Shown piece by piece: positions 22,701 to 33,134 of a stretch of 64,000 bases of DNA. The position numbers and the translations under genes are program-made. The stretch spans positions 5,518,001-5,582,000 of the forward strand of contig JAQOTA010000053.1 in the NCBI GenBank assembly GCA_029532415.1, written 5' to 3'. The stretch is from Marasmius tenuissimus. Lineage: Eukaryota; Basidiomycota; Agaricomycetes; Agaricales; Marasmiaceae. The notes under the pieces are model-generated. The model was given only the letters and a program-made list of their open reading frames with translations. It was not told the origin of the DNA and did not search any database. Position 1 is the first letter of the stretch. Each line of letters begins with the position of its first letter.

Positions 22701-25008
22701 TATCGTAGTCGACGTTGTAAACAACCAACTTGGCCATTAAAGACTCAGCAGATGCTTTCCGCGAGTGTACCCAATAGATGGTTTGACCAGGCATATGAGG
22801 GTAGGAAACAAGTGACTGTCGTCGCTGTGATGAGTAGAAGGCTAACTTCTTCGCGTTTCCACGAATTAATAGACCATCTTGAAGGAACTCTCCCATTGAT
22901 AGTAGACGTATGTCCAATTGAGGTATGTAATAGACAGGATAGAGTCGCGAAACGCGCTCGGTAAGTTTCCCATCATATCCTTCAACGTTATGCTTAATGA
23001 AGACTGTGCCTTTACCCTTGATCTGTATAGGGTTGCCCTTATTCGCAGTATTTACGATAGGACCATCAAGCGATTCATATTCAGCGAAATCATTCAAATC
23101 ATTCGTGAAATGAGAGGAGGCACCAGAATCAAGGAGCCAACCCTGTGCGTTGTTCACACTTTTCTTTCCCTTACATTGAGTACATCCCACAAAGTGGGTC
23201 GAAATAGCATTGCAAAAATTTACAAGTGATACCAGATCACTACGACTACCGCGCGCACTACTGATACCAACTAGTTGAGAGCAGCGCTGTAGGTTTGCAT
23301 CAGCTTGGGAAAGCAGGTCAAGATATGGTACTTGCCTGTCATCGTGGAACGATCCAAGAGAGACGTCATCCGGGACGTCCTCAACCCCTGCAGCTTCGGC
23401 AATATCGTTGTCAACATCATTACCGAATAGAGAGGTCATGTCTTCCATACCGTCGTCAGATCCCCAGTCCATCTCTACATCTTCATCAGGATCAGCGCTA
23501 CGAGAGCGTTTAGAAGAAGTAGAAGAAGGAGATCCGGCTCCCTCATATCCCTCATCATCCTCCAAAAGACGCTTGGACGAGGACGCACGTGGTTGTTCAA
23601 TGCGGTCCTGGAGCGAACGATTGGTGGCGGACGTGACGATCTGTTCGAAGGGTTTGAGATACCGTGCCGTCTTGGGGGCACCAAGTCTGTCAGCAAGGGA
23701 ACGTGCTCCACGGACATCATCAAATACTGACTGAGATGGCTTGAAGCCAGTGAAGGACTGCATGGCAGCCGGGTTCTTCTTGACAGCTGGCTGAGGGACA
23801 GTGCTGTCGCAGGACTTGTCCCAGTGACCGGTGAAGTGAGCTGGGGGCGGTGATCCCATAGCGCGAACAGGAGGGGCACTGGCAATCTCAGCGCGCAAGG
23901 AGTTGTTGACCGCGTTCAACGCGATACGTTCCCTGCGGTCGGTGATCGAGGAGTATGGACGGACAGGAGCGGGGGAAGCTACGACGGATGCATAGGATGC
24001 CAGATGGGAGTGACCATGCGACCGATTGTTTCCACCGTTGTTACCGCTGGCGTTGCCGGGACCCTGATGCTGGTTGATACCACCGCAGGTACCACGCTGC
24101 TGCTGCTTCTTCTTCTTACCGTTGTTCTGGTTCGAAGAGGGACGTTGCTGCTGCTGCTGTGGTTGACGCTGTTGGCCACGCTGCTGCTGTCCACGCTGCT
24201 GACGTTGCTGCTGCGGACGCTGCTGCTGACCAAAAGATGGCTCGCGGTTACCAGCACGCTTGACCGCAGAGAGGCGGTTGGCAAGCTGAGGGTTCTGGCG
24301 CTCGTATTCGATCATGATGGCTTCATGAACGTCGGCGACGGTGAGGGCGCTGGAGCTCTCAGGATCCCTATCAAAGTCATGAAGGGACTTGGAGGAAGCG
24401 GCGTCCCATTCGGGAGGAATAGCTGCGATCAGAAGGAGGGCTTTGATCAACTCGGGGAGTTCAACCCCGACCTCGGCAAGACGTTCAATGTAGTGTTTGA
24501 ACTTGGCGATGCCAGCCTGGGGATGACTGGTGGTAAGCCGGAAGGACACCAGCTTGACAAAGTCGCCATAAATGGCAGACAGAGTTGGTTCACCATAGGT
24601 GGTGACGATGGTGGACCAGGCTTTGGCAGCGTCCATGTCCTTGAGAGGTTCAAAGACTTCCTTCATAGAGGTCAACTGAATAATACCCATCAGCTGGAGG
24701 TCTTTCTCTTCCCATGCTTCCAGCGCGGTGTTGAACGCCGTGATCTGGGCTTCAGTGGGAGGGTGACGATCAGGTTCGTCGTCACTGTCACTTCCAGCTG
24801 AAGGCGGAGCAGCTGCACCAGGGGAAGGAGTGACTGTAATGGTCGGAACAATAGGTTCCCCTAGCGGGTATGTAGGCTTCTTGGCCGCACCAGTAAGGTG
24901 ACGATAAAGGCCTTGAGCCTTGGTTACAGCTTCCATTTCGCCATTATAGGTCTGGCGGAATCCAGTGCCGTCGAAGCGACCGGAGAAGAATTTCTTAACG
25001 TCGAACAT
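19744..25008 (-). CDS. Copia A Gag-Pol polyprotein
   Basis: One frame of 1754 codons starts at MFDVKKFF. Residues 1 to about 560 are Gag, with a Gln/Arg-rich basic segment near 255-310 and no CCHC zinc knuckle. The aspartic protease motif WLLDSGASSHFTND lies near residue 627. The integrase zinc-binding region (HRRFGH..CRGC) is near 770-815, followed by the catalytic D, D, E near 836, 898 and 935 (HSDLK, MSDEGGEY, GRAERFNR). Reverse transcriptase spans about 1320-1560 with IIYVDDAL near 1486. RNase H spans about 1640-1754 (TDSDWA, STEAEYMALS, DNQG, KHIDIRYH). The frame ends at a TGA (19744-19746) inside RNase H. Reading on in frame, 47 further codons match the usual copia C-terminus up to a stop at 19600, so TGA replaces a conserved Arg codon. 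Copy B has the same stop. Confidence 0.93.
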   Translation of the reverse strand: MFDVKKFFSGRFDGTGFRQTYNGEMEAVTKAQGLYRHLTGAAKKPTYPLGEPIVPTITVTPSPGAAAPPSAGSDSDDEPDRHPPTEAQITAFNTALEAWEEKDLQLMGIIQLTSMKEVFEPLKDMDAAKAWSTIVTTYGEPTLSAIYGDFVKLVSFRLTTSHPQAGIAKFKHYIERLAEVGVELPELIKALLLIAAIPPEWDAASSKSLHDFDRDPESSSALTVADVHEAIMIEYERQNPQLANRLSAVKRAGNREPSFGQQQRPQQQRQQRGQQQRGQQRQPQQQQQRPSSNQNNGKKKKQQQRGTCGGINQHQGPGNASGNNGGNNRSHGHSHLASYASVVASPAPVRPYSSITDRRERIALNAVNNSLRAEIASAPPVRAMGSPPPAHFTGHWDKSCDSTVPQPAVKKNPAAMQSFTGFKPSQSVFDDVRGARSLADRLGAPKTARYLKPFEQIVTSATNRSLQDRIEQPRASSSKRLLEDDEGYEGAGSPSSTSSKRSRSADPDEDVEMDWGSDDGMEDMTSLFGNDVDNDIAEAAGVEDVPDDVSLGSFHDDRQVPYLDLLSQADANLQRCSQLVGISSARGSRSDLVSLVNFCNAISTHFVGCTQCKGKKSVNNAQGWLLDSGASSHFTNDLNDFAEYESLDGPIVNTANKGNPIQIKGKGTVFIKHNVEGYDGKLTERVSRLYPVYYIPQLDIRLLSMGEFLQDGLLIRGNAKKLAFYSSQRRQSLVSYPHMPGQTIYWVHSRKASAESLMAKLVVYNVDYDIEHRRFGHPSDKALNKARKHTQGFPLDLKMPTKKTPLCRGCAEGKMHEKSFPNSTTRVSKPFERIHSDLKSYPVESYHRYKYYISFLDDCTSYVWTSKLKTKDEAVPALRDFLTMVKMQFNAVVKTWMSDEGGEYKGDKFNAVLKEYGIQRDQSIPYTPQQNGRAERFNRTIHEKAEALRFEACMPQSWWEFCHVHAVHLYNRTPVQRLSWRTPFEMLYGEAPDVSHLRVMGCAAYVFIPEDRRKNKLAPRSELMTFIGYQDGMKGFLFMRSNNSVFKGSTALFDETLYNKCPDAKTRGFTPVGSEPFTLGENPNIPSEDEDSDDDWDDTPFPDLRRRSEPSKRSEPQVDEPAGGPAPGDMPLPQSGPPTPPGEPVVPPPAPAADGPRRSSRQRKGTTQPGNIFGEQRNPNRPSDIIRDLENKNTWRNVTGDKEPSHPVDRPSSSRSRKGKGGKKGIPGPLPPPPAPEPSGSTESHEEESVVERLTQEGGVGFVIYLLNNAVPVHGSLPTSDTPDFSNIREWTLRDILKLPVEQQKEWKTACHEELEALRKRKVFELCDLPKGRKAIRNRWVFDVKSNGRKKARLVAKGFSQVEGVDFDEIFSPVVRYETVRMMLALAALKNWYITSVDVKNAFLYGDLVEEIYMEQPEGFKVKGQERKVLRLRRALYGLKQAALEWWRTLSSSMEVLGFKRLTSDAGLFICKDPKSGEVVYAIIYVDDALFMGPNKAFVDKKKAEFMARWECRDMGDASEFLRMSIRREGNKIMIDQKDYLKKVLERFGMQNAKGAPTPLPAGYVPTPNEGPVNPAIRSRFQSVIGSLLYIMLGTRPDIAYAVTKLSQFSSNPTKEHLDKALYICRYLAGISDYSLVYDGDSDGGLLAFTDSDWAADPIKRRSITGYFFKLAGGIFSWQSHAQKTVALSSTEAEYMALSDCSCQASWIRSLLSELGIDLGPIPICGDNQGSIFIASNPVQERRTKHIDIRYHYI

Positions 25009-25308
25009 GGTAGTAAGAGGTTAGGTTGTTTGGTGTTGGATCTAGAAAAGACAGCATCAGCATGCGTCTAATCAACACAGGGAGCAGCCATCAAGGCGCT
25101 ATGCTCAACGAGGAGCATTGGATCCTTGAGATCCGATGTCGTCGAAGGACGTACATCAATGCCATAGATCGAGCACTCAATTAAGAGGTCGATGGCAACA
25201 TACAGGTCTAGCCTAGCTAGCTGATGACAGCAGCCTAGGGGCGCTCGTCGCTGACAGCAGCCATAAAGGCGCTCGTCATTGTAGTCGGGCTAACCGGGGC
25301 CCATAACC

Positions 25309-25618
25309 TGATGAGCCGGCATGACGCCTAGCGCAGAGGACTACAACATAGCTATACTACTACTTACCAGAGAGGAGTTTAAAGAGGTAGAGGCGAGACG
25401 TAGAAGCTCAAGCACACTGTAGATTCAGGTAGAGAACTACGAGCTTATATACATGTAGAGACTATAGTGAATACCATATAAGGACGACAATGAAATTGTA
25501 CATATGATCATAAGTAGAAATGATAAATGGAACAATAGTCCCACATAATATAATGACGGGAAGTATGAACCGGGACTTCGGATATACCGGGATCTAATTA
25601 TAGTCCACGGATTCAACA
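25309..25618 (-). repeat. Copia A 5' LTR
   Basis: 310 bp. Inward of it on the minus strand lies GGTTATGGGCCCCGG, conserved in copy B and in primer-binding-site position, although I cannot name the primer tRNA. The leader 25009-25308 contains a near-tandem repeat of GACAGCAGCC..GGCGCTCGTC. Confidence 0.93.
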
Positions 25619-25623
25619 GGTTT

Positions 25624-25984
25624 GACCCCGCCGATGGCACTAACAGTACGTGAAGGATCCTCGAGAGTGAGCAACGCGGGATCTATTATCCACCGCTACG
25701 TACATAACTTCATGGTTATTTCTGTGGATCCACAAATGCTAACCGAGAACCAGATAAATCTATGGCACGTCGTCTGGACGCAGTGCTGTTAGCTGTGGGA
25801 GAGACGAAGAGAAGGCGGCAAATCCGAAGCAAGTCGTACGCGTGATACGGGAACCTACTCATGAGTCGTCAACGGTTACCGGTTACCGACTACGACTAGT
25901 GGTCCTGTATACCTTGAGAAAAATTGGACACGTGAAAAGTGAACAAGTCCGGTCCCAACCAAACTGAGGTGAAAAGCACGGTGA
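25624..25984. other. Unique spacer between copia A and the gypsy element
   Basis: No gene is seen. GGTTACC occurs twice in tandem near 25884. From about 25930 the sequence becomes rich in GTGAAC/GTGAAA words and matches in style the DNA beyond the right gypsy LTR (41286 on), so the gypsy inserted at the left edge of that landscape. Confidence 0.5.
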
Positions 25985-25988
25985 GCGT

Positions 25989-26317
25989 TGTGGCGACGCG
26001 GTCGTTCCCACACGCGTATCACGCCACCGTGACCGTGTTTCGACGTTTAGGGTTTCCCGTTTCGTTTCATCTTTATTTACTTACTTATTTATTATCCTTT
26101 GCGTTTCAGCTAGATAGATGACATTTTATATAGCTACATACAGGAGTAGCATGATAGTTTAGTTTCTTGCTTCCTTTCCCCCACTTTCTATCTATCTTTC
26201 CAATACATCCCCCTTCTCTCCTCGCTCTCTCAGACCGACTGTCCGCTCTCCTCAAACCGTATCGAACTCGGACGTCTCTCGATAGTGTCTACGCATAGAC
26301 CGAAGGAGGCATCCACA
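25989..26317 (+). repeat. Gypsy 5' LTR
   Basis: 329 bp, TGTGGCGACG..GCATCCACA. It contains TTTATATAGC, a TATA-like box, near 26125, followed by a C/T-rich segment. It differs from the 3' LTR at four sites, and in each this copy keeps CpG. Confidence 0.95.
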
Positions 26318-26319
26318 TT

Positions 26320-26337
26320 TGGAGCCCACCCGCTGCG
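26320..26337 (+). promoter_or_regulatory. Gypsy primer-binding site
   Basis: TGGAGCCCACCCGCTG begins 2 nt after the LTR. It has the TGG start expected to pair with a tRNA 3' CCA; the tRNA was not identified. Confidence 0.6.
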
Positions 26338-26740
26338 GTTTAGGGGTCAAAAAGTCGTCCTAGTGGGGGCTGAAGCTGAGTGCTTCATTTATTCATTCTA
26401 GTTATCCCTTCCGACCCTTTGGGTATCCAGTATAGGTTCATCGACGTTCAGAGGAGGTCTCAGAAGCGGCCAAGGCGAAGATTTAGAACAAGTCCTTGCG
26501 CAACTTCGTGAGCCCCTTGACGATTCGGTACTATTCACCCCGGTCGAAGACTCTCAGGCTACCCATCATTCTATTCCTTCTCCTCAGTCCGTCGCTGGAC
26601 ACCTCAAATTCGAAGAATTTCCTGCTCACTACTCGCCTCTCACTCTGTATCCATCACCTACTCGTACCCCTGTTCATTCACCTCGTTCTCCCACTCTTCC
26701 GTCACTCTTATTCGACAATCTCAACCCGCTACAGTTTACT

Positions 26741-28407
26741 ATGGCCGATATTACTCCTCTTCCTGCTCGTGGTGAGCGTAATGCTCCCAAATTCGATCCC
26801 GACTACGAGGAACAATTACCAACATTCTTTGACGAATTCCAAGATGTGGCTTCTAAGTTCTAAGGCTGGCATTATCGCCGACCATCCTACTATGAAGAAG
26901 GAGTGCCTCCGTTATGTTAACGCAGAAACAATTCGCTTCTGGCGCTCCCTTGCTACCTTCAAGGACGATACGAAGACCTGGTCTGAATACAAGACCGAGG
27001 TTCTGTCGAATTATCCAGATGCTATGCAGTCCACAGAAGTCACGATGGATGAGTTGAAGAAAGTTGTGGAAGATCATTCTAAGACGGGAATTACGTCTGT
27101 CAAGTCTTTAGCTAAGTACCATCGCAGCTTTTCTACGGTGGCTTCTTCGCTTATGGATCAAGGCGTCCTCTCTGCAGTTCAAGCTGCCCGTCATTACGTT
27201 GAAGTCTTTCCGGAGCAAGTTAAGACTCATTTGGATACCAGGTTGCAAGTCCAGTATCCGAACAAAAAGAAAGGCGAGGCTTTCACTCTTTCAGAGTTGA
27301 AAGGAGCGATTGACTACCTTCTTTCGGATGCATCAACCGCTACCCTTCGTGGATCATTTGCACCGGTCGTCAAGAGTGAAATCTCTGACGTCGAGTGTCA
27401 GATTCGTTCCCTCACAGAAGCTATCAATAAACTCGCCTCTGTTCCCTCTCAACCCTCGTCATCATCATCTTCTCCTCGCCCACCTCCTCATCATGGTCCC
27501 AATAATGAAGTTATTTGCCGTTGGAACGATTGTCTTGGTCACGTCATGTGGGACTGCCCGGATTTAGCAGAGTGGCTTTCGAAGGGACGTTTGGAGTTAG
27601 ATGCACGGGGTATAGTCAAGCTGAAAGGTGGTCGTATGTTGCCGATGGAGGAGAAGTACCGTTCGGGCACTCTCAAGGCTAGATTCATGCGCTATTTTGA
27701 GGATCACCCTGCCGAAAAGACTTGGATATTGGAGTTTGGTGGTTCTAGGACTTGGTCCTCACTCTCAGCTGAGTATTCTGGTGTTGATGTCGCCTCGCAC
27801 TCCGAGTTCACCCTTTCTGGAATGCAAGGTCCTTCGATGGATACTTCGTTCCAAGCCTTGCCACCTGACGTGCAGATGGAGTACGATGGTCTGGACGCCC
27901 GTGAGATGGATATTCTCCGTGGTCTGTTGTTCAAAATGGAGACTAGGAAGTCAGCCAAGAAGAAGGCTGAGTCAGCTAAAGATACGTCATCTTCTCCTGC
28001 TCAGAATCCAGATCAGTCTTCCAGTCCTCCCTCTTCCATTGTTCCAGACCCCGAACCTTCTCAACCCATTGGCGGTCATATTCAGCAACCCTCGAAACCT
28101 CCCCGTCCAGTCATTGGCAAACTTCCAGATGGTTATGAACCTCCCAAAGATCGTGTTGTTGGCGCTCAGCAGAAAGAAGATACTCGAAACTACAAGTACA
28201 AGTCCCCAATCGAAACTGAAGCTGCTATCGAACGTGTTGTTCAAGCTGGTTTGGCGAGTACCGTCACCATTTCTCAATCCGATTTGCTAGCCATTGCTCC
28301 AGATTATCGCCGTCGTATGAAGGATAGTGTCACTTCTCGTCGCGTTGGAGTCAACGCCGAAACCACCTCGAATTCCTTGGTCATTGAAGATCCTGTGGAG
28401 TCTTTCC
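26741..28407 (+). pseudogene. Gypsy gag, 5' part (frameshifted, then interrupted by copia B)
   Basis: The frame with ATG at 26741 (MADITPLPARGER) is followed by EEQLPTFFDEFQDVAS and runs into TAA at 26861 because TTCTAAG is tandemly duplicated (26851-26857 and 26858-26864). Without one 7-nt copy the frame continues as KAGIIADHPTMKKECLRYV, a capsid-like region. The second half has a zinc-knuckle-like remnant (CRWNDCLGHVMWDCPD), and the 3' part is rich in Pro and Ser. The frame stays open upstream of the ATG back to 26402, without another ATG. At 28408 copia B interrupts it. The frame resumes cleanly at 35511. Confidence 0.8.
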
Positions 28408-28729
28408 TGATGAGCCGACATGACGCCTAGCGCAGAGGACTACAACATGGCTATACTACTACTTACCAGAGAGGAGTTTAGAGAGATAGAGGCGAGACGT
28501 AGAAGCTCAAGCACACTGTTTATTCTAGTAGAGAGCTACGAGCTTATATACATGTAGGAACAATAGAATCTACCATATAAGGATAACAATAGAAATTGTA
28601 CATATGAGCATAGTGAACAATAAAGGATAGAACAATAGCAAATGAATTGTCCCGCATAATACAATGGCAGGAAGTATGAACTGGGACTTCAGATATACCG
28701 GGATCTAATTATAGTCCACGGATTCAACA
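28408..28729 (-). repeat. Copia B 3' LTR
   Basis: 322 bp. It is followed at 28730 by the same minus-strand polypurine tract as copy A. It differs from the 5' LTR at three sites (GGCAGG/GGCGGG and AACTGGG/AACCAGG). Confidence 0.93.
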
Positions 28730-28915
28730 CACCCCCTCGCTAAGTGCAGCTGAAAAGCGCATCTGAGCGAATCAAGTGGACGAATAGAATTCAAGTCCAA
28801 GGTGATCTCTGAACCGTAAGAACTTCTCATGACCGAGATTCTTTGTAAACATGTCTGCGGGATTATAGACTCCTTCGATAAAGAACAATTCGACTTTGCC
28901 ATCTTCAACACACGA

Positions 28916-29845
28916 TCAAATATAATGATATCGAATATCGATGTGCTTGGTTCGGCGTTCTTGAACCGGATTAGATGCAATGAAGATAGAGCCTTGATTG
29001 TCTCTGCAGATTGGAATAGGACCTAAGTTGATTCCAAGTTCAGAGAGTGGCGATCTTATCCAGGAAGCTTGACAACTGCAATCCGACAGTGCCATATACT
29101 CAGCCTCAGTGGAAGAAAGAGCTACAGTCTTCTGGGCGTGTGATTGCCACGAGAAGATGCCGCCTGCTAACTTGAAGAAGTAGCCAGTGATCGAACGGCG
29201 TTTGATAGGATTGGCAGCCCAATCCGAGTCTGTGAACGCAAGAAGACCTCCATCAGAGTCACCATCGTAGACGAGTGAATAATCTGATGTACCAGCTAGA
29301 TAGCGGCAAATATACAGAGCTTTATCGAGGTGTTCCTTTGTTGGATTAGAAGAGAACTGGGAGAGCTTCGTAACTGCATAGGCAATGTCAGGATGTGTGC
29401 CCAGCATAATGTACAGAAGTGACCCAATCACAGACTGGAATTTGGAGCGAATGGCAGGATTGACTGGACCATCGTTGGGAGTTGGCACATAGCCAGCAGG
29501 TAAGGGCGTAGGAGCACCTTTTGCATTCTGCATCCCAAAACGTTCAAGGACTTTCTTCAAATAATCCTTCTGGTCAATCATGATCTTATTGCCTTCGCGA
29601 CGAATGCTCATGCGGAGAAACTCGCTAGCATCGCCCATATCGCGGCATTCCCATCGAGCCATGAATTCGGCTTTCTTCTTGTCAACAAAAGCTTTGTTAG
29701 GACCCATGAAGAGTGCATCGTCAACATAGATGATCGCATACACAACTTCACCACTCTTCGGATCTTTGCAGATGAAGAGTCCAGCATCAGACGTAGGCGT
29801 TTGAATCCTAGTACTTCCATGGACGAGCTGAGGGTTCGCCACCAC
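28916..29845 (-). pseudogene. Copia B pol, 3' part (RT end and RNase H)
   Basis: This frame carries IIYVDDALFMG, TDSDWA, STEAEYMALS and KHIDIRYH and ends at the same TGA as copy A. It is out of frame with the upstream RT because copy B lacks one base near 29793 (GTAGGCG against GTCAGGCG in copy A). Confidence 0.88.
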
Positions 29846-32414
29846 TCAAGGGCAGCTTGCTTCAGTCCATATAATGCACGACGCAGGCATAGTACCTTAC
29901 GTTCTTGGCCCTTTACTTTGAAGCCTTCAGGTTGTTCCATGTAGATCTCTTCTACAAGATCGCCATAAAGAAAAGCGTTCTTGACATCAACAGAAGTGAT
30001 GTACCAGTTCTTGAGAGCTGCGAGAGCAAGCATCATACGAACAGTCTCATAACGAACAACTGGAGAGAAGATCTCATCAAAGTCGACACCTTCGACCTGA
30101 GAGAAACCCTTGGCAACAAGTCTAGCTTTCTTGCGACCATTCGACTTTACGTCAAAGACCCATCTGTTTCTGATGGCTTTGTGACCTTTAGGCAAGTCAC
30201 AGAGTTTGAAGACCTTGCGCTTACGAAGTGCCTCAAGTTCTTTGTGGCAAGCAGTCTTCCATTCCTTCTGTTGCTCAACAGGCAACTTTAGAATATCGCG
30301 GAGTGTCCACTCTCTGATGTTAGAAAAATCAGGAGTATCGGACGTTGGAAGCGAATCGTGAACTGGAACGGCATTGTTCAACAGGTAAATCACGAATCCT
30401 ACTCCCCCTTCTTGGGTTAGTCTTTTGACTACACTTTCTTCCTCAGTGCTTTCACTGGGTTCTGGAGCAGGCGGAAGCGGAAGTGGACCAGGAATCCCCT
30501 TTTTACCACCTTTGCCCTTCCTAGATCGCGAAGAACTAGGACGATCAACTGGATGCAGCGGTTCCTTATCTCCAGTGACGTTTCTCCAAGTATTCTTATT
30601 TTCTAAGTCGCGAATAATGTCTGAGGGTCTATTTGGGTTCCGCTGTTCACCAAATATATTACCAGGTTGCGTTACACCCTTCTGCTGCCTCGAAGACCGG
30701 CGTGGACTATCCGCTGCTGGTGCAGGCGGAGGAACGGCGGGTTCACCTGAAGGCGTCGGAGGACCAGATTGAGGGAGTGGCATATCCCCTGGCGCAGGGC
30801 CACCTGCAGGTTCGTCAACCTGAGGTTCTGATCTCTTAGAAGGTTCGGAGCGACGTCTGAGATTTGGCAATGGAGTATCAAAACCGTCGTCATCAGAGTC
30901 TTCATCTTCCGAAGGAATGTTGGGATTTTCACCCAAAGTAAATGGTTCACTACCGACAGGTGTGAAGCCACGAGTTTTGGCATCAGGACACTTATTGTAC
31001 AGCGTCTCATCGAACAGTGCAGTGCTACCTTTGAATACGGAATTATTACTTCGCATGAACAGGAAGCCTTTCATCCCGTCTTCGTAGCCGATGAAGGTCA
31101 TTAACTCACTGCGAGGAGCGAGCTTATTCTTCCTACGATCTTCAGGAATGAAGACATAGGCTGCACAACCCATAACTCGGAGATGTGAAACATCAGGTGC
31201 TTCGCTGTAAAGCATTTCGAACGGAGTTCGCCAGCTCAATCGTTGCACAGGAGTGCAATTGTAGAGGTGGATGGCGTGCACATGGCAGAATTCCCACCAG
31301 GACTGAGGCATACAAGCTTCAAAGCGAAGAGCTTCAGCCTTCTCATGAATTGTCCTGTTGAATCGTTCAGCACGACTATTTCGTTGTGGTGTATACGGTA
31401 TGCTTTGATCCCTTTGGATCCCATACTCTTTCAGTACTGCATTGAACTTATCTCCTTTGTACTCTCCCCCTTCATCGGACATCCAGGTCTTGACAACAGC
31501 ATTGAACTGCGTCTTGACCATAGTAAGGAAGTCCCTCAAAGCGGGTACTGCCTCGTCTTTTGTCTTGAGCTTGGAGGTCCAAACGTAGGATGTGCAGTCA
31601 TCGAGAAAAGAGATGTAGTACTTGTACCGGTGATATGATTCAACCGGGTACGACTTCAAATCCGAATGTATGCGTTCAAACGGTTTAGAAACTCTAGTAG
31701 TAGAGTTGGGGAACGATTTCTCATGCATCTTGCCTTCAGCACAACCACGACACAGAGGTGTCTTCTTAGTAGGCATTTTAAGGTCAAGTGGGAAACCTTG
31801 CATATGTTTCCGAGCTTTATTCAGGGCTTTATCCGATGGATGCCCAAAGCGTCTGTGCTCAATATCGTAGTCAACGTTGTAAACAACCGACTTGGCCATT
31901 AAAACCTCAGCAGATGCTTTCCGCGAGTGTACCCAATAGATGGTTTGACCAGGCATATGAGGGTAGGAAACAAGTGACTGTCGTCGCTGTGAAGAGTAGA
32001 AGGCCAATTTCTTTGCGTTTCCACGAATTGAAAGACCATCTTGAAGGAACTCTCCCATGGATAGCAAACATATATCCAATTGTGGTATGTAATAGACAGG
32101 ATAGAGACGCGAAACGCGCTCAGTAAGTTTCCCGTCATGTCCTTCAACATTATGCTTAATGAAGACAGTGCCTTTACCCTTGATTTGTATAGGGTTGCCC
32201 TTATTCGCAGTATTTATGATAGGACCATCAAGCGATTCATATTCAGCGAAGTCATTCATATCGTTCGTGAAATGAGAGGAGGCACCAGAATCAAGGAGCC
32301 AACCCTGTGCGTTGTTCACACTTTTCTTTCCCTTACATTGTGTACACCCCACGAAGCGGGAACTGATTGCATGACAATAATATACAAGTGATTCCAGATC
32401 ACTACCACTACCTC
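29792..32414 (-). pseudogene. Copia B pol, 5' part (protease, integrase, RT start)
   Basis: The frame holds DSGASSHFTND, HRRFGH, HSDLK, SDEGGEY and RAERFNR, followed by the first half of RT (FSPVVRYETV). Relative to copy A the integrase has YTPQRNSRAERF for YTPQQNGRAERF. Its upstream end is cut by the solo-LTR insertion at 32415; frames across that insertion are artefacts. Confidence 0.88.
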
Positions 32415-33129
32415 TGTTAGGATCGTGCGGATATGACAGCTCGGACGGAGGTCCGAGCAGAAGAGAACGGAAGCCGACGTGCCGGAATGGACTAGTCAGA
32501 GTTGGAGAGATTCCGACGACCGGAAGGCCGAACGGATGGCTGGACAATAGTCGAAGGTTTCGCCAACGACACCGTTGAGTTGAGTTGTCCTTGACCGGAA
32601 GGAAAGGAAGATAAAAGATGAAGAGGAGATAGAGATAAAGAGACGGAATGAGACGAATGAGATAAACGGAAACCAAGTTGATTTTAATTCTGAGGAATAC
32701 AAGTCGTGAAGTATCTAGCTTATATATGTATCGATCTCCGAGACCTCCGAAGGGGTTCCGGCGATCGTAGTACCGGAGGTGAGTCAAGAGCGGGAGAGAA
32801 TGTATGTACAGTACAGAATCCGAGACGGAGGGTGAAGTCCCGGAGTCGGAGATGAATCGGAAATGAAGTGTCAGAATGGAATGTACGGGATGAGTCGTGA
32901 TAGAATGGAGAGCGGAATGTCGGAATGTAGAGTATACATACTACTCGGAGATGAACGGTGAATATGTATCTCCGATCCGTAAGTACCGGGGACACGACGT
33001 CGGAATCCGAAGTCATGTTCCGGAAAGGATCGTGAAATAAAGAGAAACATAAAGTAGATTCCGAGTATCGGAATCTCCGGAAGGTGGATAGAGGCCTTCG
33101 GAAACCCCGGAACCGGCATGGATGTAACA
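32415..33129 (-). mobile_element. Solo-LTR-like insertion inside copia B
   Basis: 715 bp with ends TGTTA..TAACA, flanked by a perfect 5-bp duplication ACCTC (32410-32414 and 33130-33134). It is absent from the same place in copy A (near 23250). The minus strand has TATATAAG near 32727 followed by a C/T-rich stretch, so the LTR is probably in minus orientation. The sequence is rich in CCGGA/TCGGA words. No polyprotein belongs to it. Confidence 0.9.
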
Positions 33130-33134
33130 ACCTC

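Larger units (their letters stand above)
19248..25618 (-). mobile_element. Full-length Ty1/copia retrotransposon, copy A
   Basis: The element is 6371 bp, with two 310-bp LTRs that differ at two positions and a perfect 5-bp target duplication GGTTT (19243-19247 and 25619-25623). The LTRs read TGTTGAATC..CATCA on the minus strand. A minus-strand polypurine tract (GCGAGGGGGTG) adjoins the 3' LTR at 19558. The single internal frame encodes Gag-Pol. Order and domain layout (integrase before RT) are copia-type. High LTR identity and an open frame point to recent insertion. Confidence 0.95.

Noticed and set aside
24004..24801. 265-codon plus-strand frame with long Leu runs
   Set aside because: It is the antisense shadow of the Gln/Arg-rich Gag segment of copia A (CTG/CAG repeats).
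26496..26850. Hydrophobic N-terminal 118 codons of the longest gag frame
   Set aside because: The frame is out of register; the true gag frame here is the one with ATG at 26741, and the switch is caused by the 7-bp duplication.
32496..33130. Minus-strand frames crossing the solo LTR, fused to copia B pol and gag
   Set aside because: They read through an insertion with its own TSD, so the joined proteins are artefacts.
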